Source of the DNA: Micromonospora yangpuensis
GTDB lineage: Bacteria; Actinomycetota; Actinomycetes; Mycobacteriales; Micromonosporaceae
Direction of reading: 5' to 3'
Assembly (NCBI RefSeq): GCF_900091615.1
Contig: NZ_FMIA01000002.1
Location: 4,464,001-4,528,000, forward strand
DNA length: 64,000 bases
Position 1 is the stretch's first letter, and each line of letters starts with the position of its first letter. Of this stretch, positions 35,982-44,886 are shown piece by piece. The notes under the pieces are model-generated. The model saw nothing but the letters and a program-made list of their open reading frames with translations. It was not told the DNA's origin and made no database searches. Position numbers and translations under genes: made by a program.

Positions 35982-37181
35982 TCAGCTGTCGCGTTCGGTG
36001 CGCGGACCGGTGCCGCCCTTGGCGGGGGCCGTTCCGTCCGCCTCGGTACCGGTCACCTGGGTCCCGGCCACGCCGGACGCGTCACCGGGACCCGTCGGGT
36101 CGTCCGGGTCGTCCGGATCGGTCGGGGCCGCCTCGGCCGCCGGCTGCCCGGACTTCTCGTCGGGAACCGCACCGGTCTCCTGGTACGCGCGGAACTGTTG
36201 CTCGTCGACCACCCGGTAGCCCTGTGGGGCGGCGGCCGCGGCACCGGCTTCCCGCGCCGAGAGGTCCACCTGGGAGACGTCCCCACCGGCACCGACCGGG
36301 CCGGGCGCCGCGGCGACACCGATCGGGATCAGGAACTCCCGCGGGCCGCGTACCCGGACGAAGTAGATCAACGCGCCGAGGAAGACCAACGCGGAGGTCC
36401 AGACGTTGAGCCGCAGGCCGAGGATCGTGTTGGCGTCGTCGGTGCGCATCAGCTCGATCCAGAACCGGCCGACGGTGTAACCCATCACGTACACCGCGAA
36501 GGCCCGGCCCCGGCCCAGCCGCAGTCGCCGGTCGAGCAGCAGGACCAGCGCGACGACGCCGAGGTTCCAGAGCGCCTCGTAGGCGAAGGTCGGGTGGTAG
36601 AGGCCCGGTTCGAGGATCGGTTGACCGGCATCGTCGCGCAGCGCCCGACCCGGGTTCTGCGGATCCATCCGGTGGATCTCCAACCCCCACGGCAGGGTGG
36701 TCCGGCCGCCGTACAACTCGTTGTTGAACCAGTTGCCCAGCCGGCCGATGGCCTGCGCCAACGGCAGGCCCGGGGCGAGCGCGTCGGCCACCACGGTCAG
36801 CGGGATGCCGAGCTGCCGGGCGGCGAACCAGGCGCCGACCGCCCCGCCGGCCACCGCACCCCAGATGCCCAGGCCACCCTCCCAGACGAAGAACGCCTTG
36901 ATCGGCTCACCCCCGGTGCCGAAGTACTTCTCCGGAGAGGTGATCACGTGGTAGATCCGGGCCCCGACGATGCCGGCCGGCACCGCGTACACCGCGATGT
37001 CCAGCACCGCGCCGGGAGCCACCCCACGCTGCCGCAACCGCCGCTCGGTGACCCAGCAGGCCACCACGATGCCCAGGATGATGAAGAGCGCGTACGCCCG
37101 CAGCGGCACCGGACCGAGCTGCCAGACCGCGGTGCTGGGGCTGGGCAGGGCCGCCTGGGGAGACAACGAGACGAGAGTCAC
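35982..37181 (-). CDS. lgt: Prolipoprotein diacylglyceryl transferase
   Basis: A 399-residue membrane enzyme that transfers diacylglycerol from phosphatidylglycerol to the lipobox cysteine of prolipoproteins. About seven membrane segments are visible. The Lgt signature is present: GARIYHVIT, EGGLGIWGAVAGG, and AQAIGRLGNWFNNELYGG containing the conserved Arg and Asn residues. The last 110 residues are a hydrophilic, acidic Pro/Asp/Thr tail, longer than in enterobacterial Lgt but usual in actinomycetes. GTG 37181 is chosen: TAGCGT at 37190-37195 lies 8 nt upstream, fitting a leaderless start. It follows trpA, the common actinobacterial order trpC-trpB-trpA-lgt. Confidence 0.94.
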   Translation of the reverse strand: MTLVSLSPQAALPSPSTAVWQLGPVPLRAYALFIILGIVVACWVTERRLRQRGVAPGAVLDIAVYAVPAGIVGARIYHVITSPEKYFGTGGEPIKAFFVWEGGLGIWGAVAGGAVGAWFAARQLGIPLTVVADALAPGLPLAQAIGRLGNWFNNELYGGRTTLPWGLEIHRMDPQNPGRALRDDAGQPILEPGLYHPTFAYEALWNLGVVALVLLLDRRLRLGRGRAFAVYVMGYTVGRFWIELMRTDDANTILGLRLNVWTSALVFLGALIYFVRVRGPREFLIPIGVAAAPGPVGAGGDVSQVDLSAREAGAAAAAPQGYRVVDEQQFRAYQETGAVPDEKSGQPAAEAAPTDPDDPDDPTGPGDASGVAGTQVTGTEADGTAPAKGGTGPRTERDS

Positions 37182-37226
37182 GGGTGCACACGCTACCGCT
37201 GCCCTCCCTTCCCCCGGCACCCCGGT

Positions 37227-37280
37227 GTAAGGAAGGGCCCCCTCTTAACGCATCCGGTAGAGAAGGTCACCCCTCTCACC
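37227..37280 (+). repeat. 54-bp intergenic element, copy 5
   Basis: This copy runs from GTAAGGAAGG at 37227 to CTCTCACC at 37280. It differs from the others in context: its 5' end does not follow a plus-strand stop codon. Instead it lies between trpA and lgt in the opposite sense to both, about 32 nt upstream of the lgt -10 hexamer. The left half has CCCTCTTAAC in place of CCCTTGTTAAC. Confidence 0.85.
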
Positions 37281-37365
37281 CACCACCCCCGGGCAGCCCC
37301 GGGCAGGATGAGGGCGGGGCAGGCAGGGCGGGGCAGGGAGGGTCAGGAGGGCGGGGCGGAGGGGG

Positions 37366-38178
37366 TCAGGCGGGTTGGCGGGTGGGGGTACGGGTGCCTT
37401 GGGCCAACTCTGTCGACAGGGTGCGTAGGGCGGCCAGGCCGCTGGCGGAATCCGGGGCGTCCAGCAGGCAGCGGATCAGGGCGCTGCCGACGATCACCCC
37501 GTCGGCGTACCCGGCGACCGTGCCGGCCTGCGCGCCGGTGCCCACGCCCAAGCCGACCCCGACCGGCAGGTCGGTGACCGCACGGACCCGGGAGACCAGC
37601 GTCGGCGCGGCGTCGGAGGTACGCGACCGGGCGCCGGTGACCCCCATGACCGCGGTGGCGTAGACGAAGCCCCGGCAGTGCTCGACGGTCATCGCCAGCC
37701 GGGCGTCGGTGGACGAGGGCGAGACCAGGAAGGTCCGGTCGAGCTGGTGGGCGTCCGAGGCGGCCAACCACTCGTCGGCCTCGTCGGGAATGAGGTCCGG
37801 GGTGATCAGGCCGGTGCCGCCGGCCGCGGCGAGGTCCCGGGCGAAGGCCTCCACGCCGTACTGCTCGATCGGGTTCCAGTAGGTCATCGTCACCACCGGC
37901 GCGCCGGTGGCCGCGACCGCCTCGATGATGCGCAGCGTGTCGGTGGTCCGGACGCCGCCGGCCAGGGCGATGTCGCTTGCCTTCTGGATCACCGGCCCGT
38001 CCATCACCGGATCGGAGTACGGGATCTCCACCTCGATGACGTCGACGCCGGCCTCCACCATCGCGGTCATCGCCGCGATGCTGCCCTCGACGGTCGGGAA
38101 CCCGGCCGGCATGCAACCGACGAGCACCGCCCGCCCGTCGGCGCGGGCCTTGTCGAACGCAACCCCTATCCGGCTCAC
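37366..38178 (-). CDS. trpA: Tryptophan synthase alpha subunit
   Basis: A 270-residue TIM-barrel protein that cleaves indole-3-glycerol phosphate to indole, which is channelled to TrpB. Key features are the catalytic Glu in [20 protein letters not shown] with the catalytic Asp in PYSDP, the [11 protein letters not shown] segment, [25 protein letters not shown] and [13 protein letters not shown] near the phosphate site. The start is GTG at 38178, overlapping the trpB stop in a GTGA junction. Confidence 0.95.
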   Translation of the reverse strand: MSRIGVAFDKARADGRAVLVGCMPAGFPTVEGSIAAMTAMVEAGVDVIEVEIPYSDPVMDGPVIQKASDIALAGGVRTTDTLRIIEAVAATGAPVVTMTYWNPIEQYGVEAFARDLAAAGGTGLITPDLIPDEADEWLAASDAHQLDRTFLVSPSSTDARLAMTVEHCRGFVYATAVMGVTGARSRTSDAAPTLVSRVRAVTDLPVGVGLGVGTGAQAGTVAGYADGVIVGSALIRCLLDAPDSASGLAALRTLSTELAQGTRTPTRQPA

Positions 38179-39437
38179 GCCACCGCCTCCTGATCGAGGA
38201 TGCCGAAGTACTCGCCGGCGGTGTGCACGTCCTTGTCACCCCGGCCGGAGAGGTTGATCACGATGGTGGGCTCCCGGCCCAGCTCCGCCGCGAGCTTCGG
38301 AGCGATCCGCAGGGTGCCGGCGAGGGCATGCGCGCTCTCGATCGCCGGGATGATCCCCTCGGTACGGCAGAGCAGCTCGAACGCGGCCATCGCCTCGGCG
38401 TCGGTCACCGGCAGGTACGTCGCCCGCCCGGAGTCGTGCAGCCAGGCGTGCTCCGGCCCGATGCCCGGGTAGTCCAGCCCGGCGGAGATCGAGTGCGACT
38501 CGATGGTCTGCCCGTCGGCGTTCTGCAGCACGTAGGTGCGGGCACCGTGCAGCACGCCGGAGCTGCCGCCGGTGATGCTGGCCGCGTGCCGGCCGCTCTC
38601 CACCCCCTCGCCGCCGGCCTCGAAGCCGTACAACCGCACGGCGGAGTCACCGACGAAGGCGTGGAAGATGCCCAGGGCGTTGGAGCCGCCGCCGACACAG
38701 GCGGCGACCGCGTCCGGCAGCGCACCGGTCAGGTCGAGGCACTGCTGGCGGGCCTCGTCACCGATGCCCCGGACGAAGTCGCGCACCATGGCCGGGAACG
38801 GGTGTGGCCCGGCGGCGGTGCCGATCAGGTAGTGGGTGTCGTCGACGTTGGCGACCCAGTCCCGCATCGCCTCGTTCATCGCGTCCTTGAGGGTGCGCGA
38901 GCCGGTGGTGACCGGTACGACGGTGGCACCGAGCATCCGCATCCGCGCCACGTTCAACGCCTGCCGCTCGGTGTCGACCTCGCCCATGTAGACGACGCAC
39001 TCCAGGTCGAACAGGGCAGCCGCGGTGGCCGTGGCGACACCGTGCTGACCGGCGCCGGTCTCGGCGATCACCCGCCGTTTGCCCATCCGCCTGGTCAGCA
39101 GCGCCTGGCCGAGCACGTTGCGCACCTTGTGCGCCCCGGTGTGGTTGAGGTCCTCCCGCTTGAGCAGCACCTTCGCGCCGACCTTCGCGGAGAAGCGCTC
39201 GGCGGGGTACAGCAGCGAGGGGGTGCCGGCGTAGTCGCGCAGCAGGGCGCCGAACTCCGCCCGGAAGCCCTCGTCGGCAACCGCCGTGCGCCACGCCTGG
39301 TCCAGCTCGTCCAGGGCCGCCACCAGGGCCTCGGGCACGAACCGCCCACCGAACCGGCCGAAGTGACCGGCGGTGTCGGGTTGCGCCCCCGGATCGGGGC
39401 TCGGGCCGGCCGCGGCGGCCAGCGCGTCGGCGCTCAT
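38175..39437 (-). CDS. trpB: Tryptophan synthase beta subunit
   Basis: A 420-residue PLP enzyme that condenses indole with serine. The PLP lysine is Lys104 in [11 protein letters not shown]; the preceding [35 protein letters not shown] and the phosphate loop [15 protein letters not shown] are diagnostic of the TrpB1 type. The first 24 residues are a variable extension. AGAGGA precedes the ATG. The 74-nt gap upstream holds two 18-bp direct repeats (39452-39469 and 39470-39487). It is coupled to trpA downstream. Confidence 0.96.
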   Translation of the reverse strand: MSADALAAAAGPSPDPGAQPDTAGHFGRFGGRFVPEALVAALDELDQAWRTAVADEGFRAEFGALLRDYAGTPSLLYPAERFSAKVGAKVLLKREDLNHTGAHKVRNVLGQALLTRRMGKRRVIAETGAGQHGVATATAAALFDLECVVYMGEVDTERQALNVARMRMLGATVVPVTTGSRTLKDAMNEAMRDWVANVDDTHYLIGTAAGPHPFPAMVRDFVRGIGDEARQQCLDLTGALPDAVAACVGGGSNALGIFHAFVGDSAVRLYGFEAGGEGVESGRHAASITGGSSGVLHGARTYVLQNADGQTIESHSISAGLDYPGIGPEHAWLHDSGRATYLPVTDAEAMAAFELLCRTEGIIPAIESAHALAGTLRIAPKLAAELGREPTIVINLSGRGDKDVHTAGEYFGILDQEAVA

Positions 39438-39511
39438 CGCTGTGATCCTCTCGGTGGTGGCGGAACGACCGGTGGTGGCGAAACGACCGGTGAGAGCGGG
39501 ACCGGTGCCGG

Positions 39512-40402
39512 TCAGCGCACCGGCCGGGGCGTGGCCGGATGGTTGCCGGCGTTGACCAGCTCGGCCACCGCCTCGCGGGGGCTCTTCTGGGTGACCAGGC
39601 CCTCGCCGACCAGGACCGCGTCGGCGCCCGCCGAGGCGTACCGGATGAGGTCGTGCGGGCCGCGGACCCCGGACTCGGCGATCTTGACCACGCTACTCGG
39701 CAGGCCGGGGGCGATCCGCTCGAACACCGACCGGTCCACCTGCAGGGTACGCAGGTCACGGGCGTTGACCCCGATCACCTGCGCGCCGGCCTCCAGGGCC
39801 CGGTCGGCCTCCTCCTCGTCGTGCACCTCGACCAGCGCGGTCATGCCCAACGACTCGATCCGCTCCAGCAGGCCGACCAGCGCGTTCTGCTCCAGCGCGG
39901 CCACGATCAGCAACACCAGGTCCGCGCCGTGGGCCCGGGCCTCGTGCACCTGGTAGCTGGAGACCACGAAGTCCTTGCGCAGCACCGGCACGCCGACGGA
40001 GGCCCGCACCGCGGCCAGGTCGTCGAGGGAACCACCGAACCAGCGGCCCTCGGTCAGCACACTGATCGCCCGCGCCCCACCCGCGGCGTACTCGCCGGCC
40101 AGCTCGGCCGGGTCGGCGATCTCGGCCAGTTGCCCCCGCGACGGCGAGGAACGCTTGACCTCGGCGATCACCGCGACCCCGGGCCGACGCAGGGCGGCGT
40201 ACGCGTCCAACGGCGGCGGCGCGGCGGCGGCCAGCTCCCGGATCCGCTCCAGCGGAACCTGCTCCTGCCGGTGGGCGACGTCCTCGCGAACCCCGGCCAG
40301 AATCTCGTCGAGCACGTTTGCGGGCGCCGCCGGACCGGGCTGGTCACCCTCCGCGTGCGCATGCTCAGCAGTCACCAACGGACTCCCCTCTCCGGGCGTC
40401 AT
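39512..40402 (-). CDS. trpC: Indole-3-glycerol phosphate synthase
   Basis: A 296-residue TIM-barrel enzyme that closes the indole ring from CdRP. Conserved segments are [85 protein letters not shown] and [12 protein letters not shown], which together contain the catalytic Glu/Lys set. ATG 40402 lies six nt after a TAGCAT hexamer (40409-40414), suggesting a leaderless start. A GTG at 40375 with AGGGGAG seven nt upstream is an alternative, and would give a more usual N-terminus. It heads the trpC-trpB-trpA-lgt run. Confidence 0.94.
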   Translation of the reverse strand: MTPGEGSPLVTAEHAHAEGDQPGPAAPANVLDEILAGVREDVAHRQEQVPLERIRELAAAAPPPLDAYAALRRPGVAVIAEVKRSSPSRGQLAEIADPAELAGEYAAGGARAISVLTEGRWFGGSLDDLAAVRASVGVPVLRKDFVVSSYQVHEARAHGADLVLLIVAALEQNALVGLLERIESLGMTALVEVHDEEEADRALEAGAQVIGVNARDLRTLQVDRSVFERIAPGLPSSVVKIAESGVRGPHDLIRYASAGADAVLVGEGLVTQKSPREAVAELVNAGNHPATPRPVR

Positions 40403-40808
40403 GGGCCGATGCTAGGCGGCGCCACCTGGCGACGGCTGGCGGGGGTATGGCGCTGCTCACGAGACGGGCTGGGGCATAATGGCCGACCTCCGGTGAACGC
40501 CGGGTCACCCTGCGCCACCGCGACCATCGACCACCGTCATCCACGCCGGACATCCGCGAGCGTTGCGTCATCGACCACCACCCATCGCGGTTCCATCATC
40601 GCCGGTCGACGACCAACCCGCAGCACAAGGATGCACATCGATGTTGTGACGAGGATCAAGGAAGTACGGCCCTGGCCGTGCCGTTGGTCCGGGCGGACAG
40701 TTGACCCGCCGGTCACCGTGGCGAAACCCGCGCCCGGCAGCATCGGTTCACGGCAGACTCGACCACGGGCCTGCCCACGTCGGAACGATCCTCGTGCGGA
40801 GTGTGGAG
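40403..40808. other. Divergent intergenic region upstream of trpC
   Basis: The 406-bp span contains the trpC -10 hexamer (TAGCAT, minus strand, 40409-40414) and no convincing gene. I searched the minus strand for a trp leader peptide with consecutive Trp codons and found none; a 19-codon reading frame there (MEPRWVVVDDATLADVRRG) has a single Trp. No T-box-like or attenuator structure was recognised. The right end holds GGAG before the divergent small gene. Confidence 0.45.
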
Positions 40809-41072
40809 ATGAGCGCGGAGAAGCCCCACCCGACCATCGGACTGACCACCGTCTCCCGGACCGTCGCGTCCCTGGCCGTCGGCATGGTGCACACCCTGGA
40901 GCGGGCCGTGGTCGGTGAGGCCCGGGTGCGGACCGCCCGGGGCAACGCCTGGGAGGCGGTCTGCGCCGATCGGGCCCGTGCCGACCAGCGCGCCGAACTC
41001 GACCGCCTGGTCGCCGAACTGGCCGTCGCCCACGCCCACGCCGCCGCCCGCGACCGGCAGCGGGTCGGCTGA
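40809..41072 (+). CDS. Small hypothetical protein within the trp region
   Basis: An 87-residue protein with no family I recognise. It has a weakly hydrophobic N-terminal third (TTVSRTVASLAVGMVHTLER) and a charged, alpha-helical remainder (RADQRAELDRLVAELAVAHA), consistent with a small soluble or peripheral helical protein. GGAG lies seven nt before the ATG, and the codons show G/C third positions. It runs opposite to the trp genes and interrupts the series between trpE and trpC. Confidence 0.6.
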   Translation: MSAEKPHPTIGLTTVSRTVASLAVGMVHTLERAVVGEARVRTARGNAWEAVCADRARADQRAELDRLVAELAVAHAHAAARDRQRVG

Positions 41073-41159
41073 GCGCCCCACCGGTCCCGACCGGCCCGCC
41101 GCCCAGCCGGTCCGCCGGCCCCGGCCGCCCCGCCGCCCCACCGGAACCGGACGGCACAC

Positions 41160-41174
41160 CGGTCCGACGGACCG
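41160..41174. terminator. Short hairpin after the small hypothetical gene
   Basis: CGGTCC (41160-41165) and GGACCG (41169-41174) pair with a 3-nt loop between the convergent small gene and the Trp-associated membrane protein gene. Confidence 0.4.
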
Positions 41175-41192
41175 ACCGGGCCAGCCTCACCG

Positions 41193-41849
41193 TCAGTGCA
41201 GCGTCGGATCCTCGCCACGGTCGAGCGCGTCCCACGCCTCGACGGTGCGCCGACCGGTGACCGGGCTGCCCGCGTCGGTCACCGGGCCGGTCGGGACGCC
41301 CGGACCCGGGGCGTCCGGGCCGGTCGGGACACCTGGGCCGGTGGGCGTCGGGCGGACCGGGCGTTCGTAGCGGGCGCCCATCGCCGGCCAGCCGGCCCCC
41401 CGCAGCGCGGTCGAGACGCCACCCAGTGCGGTGAGCAACCCGCCGACCAGGCAGAGCACCGGCCACTGCCGGTTCGCCTCGCCGTCGAACCCGGCCACCA
41501 GTCCGTAGCCGCCCCCGGCGGCCAGCAGGCCGTAGCCGCCGCCGGCCGCCACCGCCAGCCCGAGACCGGTCAGCAGCACCCCCAGCCACCGCCGGAGGCG
41601 GCCCCGGGTGGCCAGCACCGCGCCGCCACCGGCCAACGCCACCAGGGCCAGCGCCGGCAACCACGGCAGCAGGCCCGCGCCGGCCCGGTCCTGGCGTACC
41701 GGCGGCAACGGCACCGGCCGGACGGTCAGCTCCACCGACCAGGTCCGGGTCGCCGCCCAGAGCGCCAGACCCGCCCCGGCCAGACAGAGCAGCACCGCGT
41801 ACGTCAGCTCACGCCGTCCACGCCCCGCGGCCGGGTCGGGGGCGGTCAC
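41193..41849 (-). CDS. Trp biosynthesis-associated membrane protein (TIGR02234 type)
   Basis: A 218-residue membrane protein of the type found between trpE and trpC in many actinobacteria. It has four hydrophobic segments (for example LTYAVLLCLAGAGLALWAA, LLPWLPALALVALAGGGAVL, WLGVLLTGLGLAVAAGGGYG) and a hydrophilic C-terminal tail rich in Pro/Gly ending EAWDALDRGEDPTLH, typical of the family. Its molecular role is unknown. The start GTG 41849 overlaps the trpE stop (GTGA), so it is translationally coupled to trpE. Confidence 0.88.
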   Translation of the reverse strand: MTAPDPAAGRGRRELTYAVLLCLAGAGLALWAATRTWSVELTVRPVPLPPVRQDRAGAGLLPWLPALALVALAGGGAVLATRGRLRRWLGVLLTGLGLAVAAGGGYGLLAAGGGYGLVAGFDGEANRQWPVLCLVGGLLTALGGVSTALRGAGWPAMGARYERPVRPTPTGPGVPTGPDAPGPGVPTGPVTDAGSPVTGRRTVEAWDALDRGEDPTLH

Positions 41850-43399
41850 CGGGCCGGCCGGAGGGTCTCGGCGGCGGCGATGGCGGCCAGTACAGCGGCG
41901 GCCTTGTTCCGGGTCTCCTGGTCCTCGGCGGCCGGGTCGGAGTCGGCGACCACCCCGGCCCCGGCCTGGACGTAGGCCCGGCCGTCGCGGATCAGCGCGG
42001 TCCGGATGGCGATCGCCATGTCCAGGTCGCCGCCGAAGCCGAAGTAACCGACGGTACCGCCGTACAGGCCCCGCCGGACCGGTTCCAACGCCTCGATGAT
42101 CTCCATCGCGCGGACCTTCGGCGCACCGGAGAGGGTGCCGGCGGGGAACGTCGCGGCCAGCGCGTCGAAGGCGGTGCGGTCCGGACGCAGGGTGCCGACC
42201 ACGGTCGAGACGATGTGCATCACGTGGCTGTACCGCTCGATGGTGGCGAACTCGGGCACCTCGACGGTGCCCGGCAGGCAGACCCGACCCAGGTCGTTCC
42301 GGCCCAGGTCGACCAGCATGACGTGCTCGGCCCGTTCCTTCGGGTCCCCGAGCAGCTCCGCGGCCAGGCGGGCGTCGTCCGCCGGGGTCCCGCCCCGGGG
42401 GCGGGTGCCGGCGATCGGGTGCAGCAGCGCCCGCCGCTGCCCGTCGGCGCCGACGCTCACCTTGACGTGGGCCTCCGGCGAGGAGCCGACGACGTCGAAC
42501 CCGTCGAAGCGCAGCAGGTACATGTACGGGCTGGGGTTGGTGGTGCGCAGTACCCGGTAGACGTCCAGCGGGTCGGCGTGGGTGGTCCGCTCGAAGCGCT
42601 GCGACAGCACGATCTGGAAGCACTCGCCGGCCCGGATCGCCTCCTTGGCCGTCTCCACCGCCTTCGGGTACCCACCGACCGGGGTACGGCCGACCACCTC
42701 ACCGGCCGGCCGGCGCTCGACCGTGGAGATCATCGGCGGGATGGGGCGGGACAGCGCGGTGGTCATCGCGTCGAGCCGGCCCACCGCGTGGTGGTACGCC
42801 GCGTCCACCTCGGCCTCGCGGTCGGCGGCGCCCGGCGGTGGCAGGATCGCGTTGGCGACCAGGATCGCCGAGCCCTCGTAGTGGTCCAGCACCACCAGGT
42901 CGGTGGCGAGCAGCATGCCGAGCTCCGGCAGGCCCAGGTCGTCGCGGGTCAGCTCGGGGAGGCGCTCGAAGCGCCGGATCAGGTCGTACCCGAGGTAGCC
43001 GACCATGCCTCCGGTCAGCGGCGGCATGCCGCTGTCCGGGTCCCAGGCCGGCCCGGCGAGCGCCTCGACCGTGGCACGCAGCACCGCCACCGGGTCGCCC
43101 TCGGTGGGCAGTCCGGCCGGCGGTTGGCCGGTCCAGACCGCGACGCCGTCGCGTTCGACCAGGGTGGCGCTGCTGCGTACGCCGATGAAGGAGTACCGCG
43201 ACCAGGCCGTGCCGGCGGTGCCGACGCCCTGCTCGGCCGACTCCAGCAGGAACGTGCCCGGTCCACCGGCGAGCTTGCGGTAGACCCCGACCGGGGTCTC
43301 GGCGTCGGCGAGCAGCCGCCGGGTGACCGGGACGACCCGCCAGCGCCGGGCCAGCCCGGTGAAGGTGGCCAGATCGGGACTGACCGCACCGTCGGTCAC
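41846..43399 (-). CDS. trpE: Anthranilate synthase component I
   Basis: A 517-residue chorismate-utilising enzyme that makes anthranilate with ammonia from TrpG, which is not in the window. The N-terminal feedback-binding part includes FLLESAEQ (the conserved LLES element). The catalytic half shows [72 protein letters not shown] and [20 protein letters not shown]. The GTG start at 43399 overlaps the hisI stop. Coupling to hisI ties histidine and tryptophan expression together here. Confidence 0.96.
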   Translation of the reverse strand: MTDGAVSPDLATFTGLARRWRVVPVTRRLLADAETPVGVYRKLAGGPGTFLLESAEQGVGTAGTAWSRYSFIGVRSSATLVERDGVAVWTGQPPAGLPTEGDPVAVLRATVEALAGPAWDPDSGMPPLTGGMVGYLGYDLIRRFERLPELTRDDLGLPELGMLLATDLVVLDHYEGSAILVANAILPPPGAADREAEVDAAYHHAVGRLDAMTTALSRPIPPMISTVERRPAGEVVGRTPVGGYPKAVETAKEAIRAGECFQIVLSQRFERTTHADPLDVYRVLRTTNPSPYMYLLRFDGFDVVGSSPEAHVKVSVGADGQRRALLHPIAGTRPRGGTPADDARLAAELLGDPKERAEHVMLVDLGRNDLGRVCLPGTVEVPEFATIERYSHVMHIVSTVVGTLRPDRTAFDALAATFPAGTLSGAPKVRAMEIIEALEPVRRGLYGGTVGYFGFGGDLDMAIAIRTALIRDGRAYVQAGAGVVADSDPAAEDQETRNKAAAVLAAIAAAETLRPAR

Positions 43400-43917
43400 G
43401 AGCCACCCCCCTGCGGTACGGTGCCCGACGGCTGCCCGTCGACGGCGGAGCCCGATGGCCGCTGGTCGGCGGCGGAGCCCGATGGCCGCTGGTCGGCAGG
43501 GGTGGTGACCGGCAGCTCGGTGTGGAAGCAGGTCCGGTCGCCGGTGTGGCACGCCGCGCCTACCTGGTCCACGCTCACCAGCAGCGCGTCGCCGTCGCAG
43601 TCCAGCGCCACCGAGTGGACGTACTGGTGGTGCCCGGAGGTGTCACCCTTGACCCAGTACTCCTGCCGGCTGCGCGACCAGTAGGTGGCCCGGCCGGTGG
43701 TCAGGGTCAGGTGCAGGGCCTCGTCGTCCATCCAGCCGACCATCAGCACCTCGCCGGAGTCGTACTGACGGACCACGGCGGCGACCAGGCCGTCGGCGTC
43801 GCGCTTGAGCCGGGCCGCGACGGCCGGGTCGAGGCGGGAACCACGGGCCGCGCCGGCGGGCGTCGGCCCCGGCGGGCTGGGGTGGGCGCCGGTCACCGGC
43901 GCGTCAGGTACGGGCAC
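43396..43917 (-). CDS. hisI: Phosphoribosyl-AMP cyclohydrolase
   Basis: A 173-residue metal enzyme opening the adenine ring of PR-AMP in histidine synthesis. The core (about 30-135) has [50 protein letters not shown] and [11 protein letters not shown], with the metal-binding Asp and Cys residues. It is longer than usual because of an N-terminal Pro-rich part and a C-terminal low-complexity tail made of duplicated DQRPSGSA units. GTG 43917 is the likely start, although the N-terminus is uncertain. It is coupled to trpE. Confidence 0.92.
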   Translation of the reverse strand: MPVPDAPVTGAHPSPPGPTPAGAARGSRLDPAVAARLKRDADGLVAAVVRQYDSGEVLMVGWMDDEALHLTLTTGRATYWSRSRQEYWVKGDTSGHHQYVHSVALDCDGDALLVSVDQVGAACHTGDRTCFHTELPVTTPADQRPSGSAADQRPSGSAVDGQPSGTVPQGGGS

Positions 43918-44023
43918 AGTGACCCATTGTCCGCACCCGCCCGGGTCCCCGGCCACCCGGCCCACCGGAAACGGGTCTTCCGGTGACCTCGGCACCGGAC
44001 CGGCCGAACTGCCGCCGCGTGGC

Positions 44024-44788
44024 TCAGTCGGGGGTGTGGACGGGACGGGGTCGGCAGAGCACCGGGTGCAGGGCGCGGGCCAGTTCACCCGGGTGCCGCA
44101 CGGGGTGCGGGAAGGCCAGCCGGAGCTGGTGGCGCTGCGGCGTCCGGCCGTACGTGACGACCAGGCCGTACCGGTCCACCCGGACCGGCCGGACCGGACC
44201 GGGCGGAGCCGCGGGGCCGAGGTGTCGCCGGACGTACCCGGTGACCTCCGCGCCGTGGTGGTCGGCGAGGTCGGCGAGCACCTGCGCCTCGACCGGGTGC
44301 AACGGGTCCGGCTCGGCGGCGGCGTACTCCCCGGGGTCGACGCGCAGCACGGTGCCGGCGCGTTCCAGCCGGGCCTCGGCGACCTCGAAGCGGTACAGCC
44401 GGAACCGGGTGCCGACGTCGAGCAGGTCTCCGGTCGGGGCCACGTCGGCGAAGTCCAGGGTGGCCTGCCGCTGCGCGTCGTCGCGCAGCCGGCTGGCACG
44501 GCCGGAGACCCAGGCCCGGCCCAGCGACGGGGCACCGGCGCCCGGCGGCAGGTCGAGCACGTCGAGGACCACGGCGACGTCGCCCCCGGTCGCCGGCTCC
44601 AGCGCGACGGCGAGGTCGCTGACCACCGGCACCAGCATCAGCAGTTGCCCCTCCTGGTCGGTGACGTGCCGGACGTGGTGCGGGCCGGGACGGTGCGCGA
44701 CGTGGACGAGTGCGGGCAACCGCCCGGCCGTCAGGGTACGGACGAGTTCGGCGGGACTGGGCCGCACGACGGCGGGGCTGGGGCGCAC
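44024..44788 (-). CDS. DUF2470-domain protein, probably iron-regulated
   Basis: A 254-residue protein resembling the actinobacterial DUF2470 (HugZ-related, heme-iron utilisation) group. It has a split-barrel-like first part ([20 protein letters not shown], then [13 protein letters not shown]) and a C-terminal DUF2470-like part ([28 protein letters not shown]). GGAGGT lies five nt before the GTG start at 44788. An almost consensus DtxR/IdeR iron box sits at 44804-44822, just before the ribosome-binding site. This supports a role in iron or heme use, with expression when iron is low. The domain call is from pattern recognition, not a search. Confidence 0.7.
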   Translation of the reverse strand: MRPSPAVVRPSPAELVRTLTAGRLPALVHVAHRPGPHHVRHVTDQEGQLLMLVPVVSDLAVALEPATGGDVAVVLDVLDLPPGAGAPSLGRAWVSGRASRLRDDAQRQATLDFADVAPTGDLLDVGTRFRLYRFEVAEARLERAGTVLRVDPGEYAAAEPDPLHPVEAQVLADLADHHGAEVTGYVRRHLGPAAPPGPVRPVRVDRYGLVVTYGRTPQRHQLRLAFPHPVRHPGELARALHPVLCRPRPVHTPD

Positions 44789-44803
44789 GGCGCACCTCCG
44801 GAA

Positions 44804-44822
44804 GTAGGTTAGGCTTACCTAA
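44804..44822. promoter_or_regulatory. DtxR/IdeR/DmdR-type iron box
   Basis: GTAGGTTAGGCTTACCTAA matches the known 19-bp iron-box consensus TTAGGTTAGGCTAACCTAA at 17 of 19 positions and keeps the palindrome. It lies 16 nt upstream of the DUF2470 gene start on the minus strand. In this family the Fe(II)-loaded repressor binds such boxes and blocks transcription. Confidence 0.85.
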
Positions 44823-44886
44823 CTCGCACCCTAGAGCACCGGCCCCGCCGCCGTCCACGTCCCATCCCGACAGCCACCCCGTCAGC

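Noticed and set aside
40403..40640. trp leader peptide or attenuator before trpC
   Set aside because: No short frame with consecutive Trp codons followed by alternative hairpins was found; the best candidate has one Trp.
39539..40918. Plus-strand frame of 459 codons over trpC
   Set aside because: Antisense to trpC and to its promoter region; no recognisable domain.
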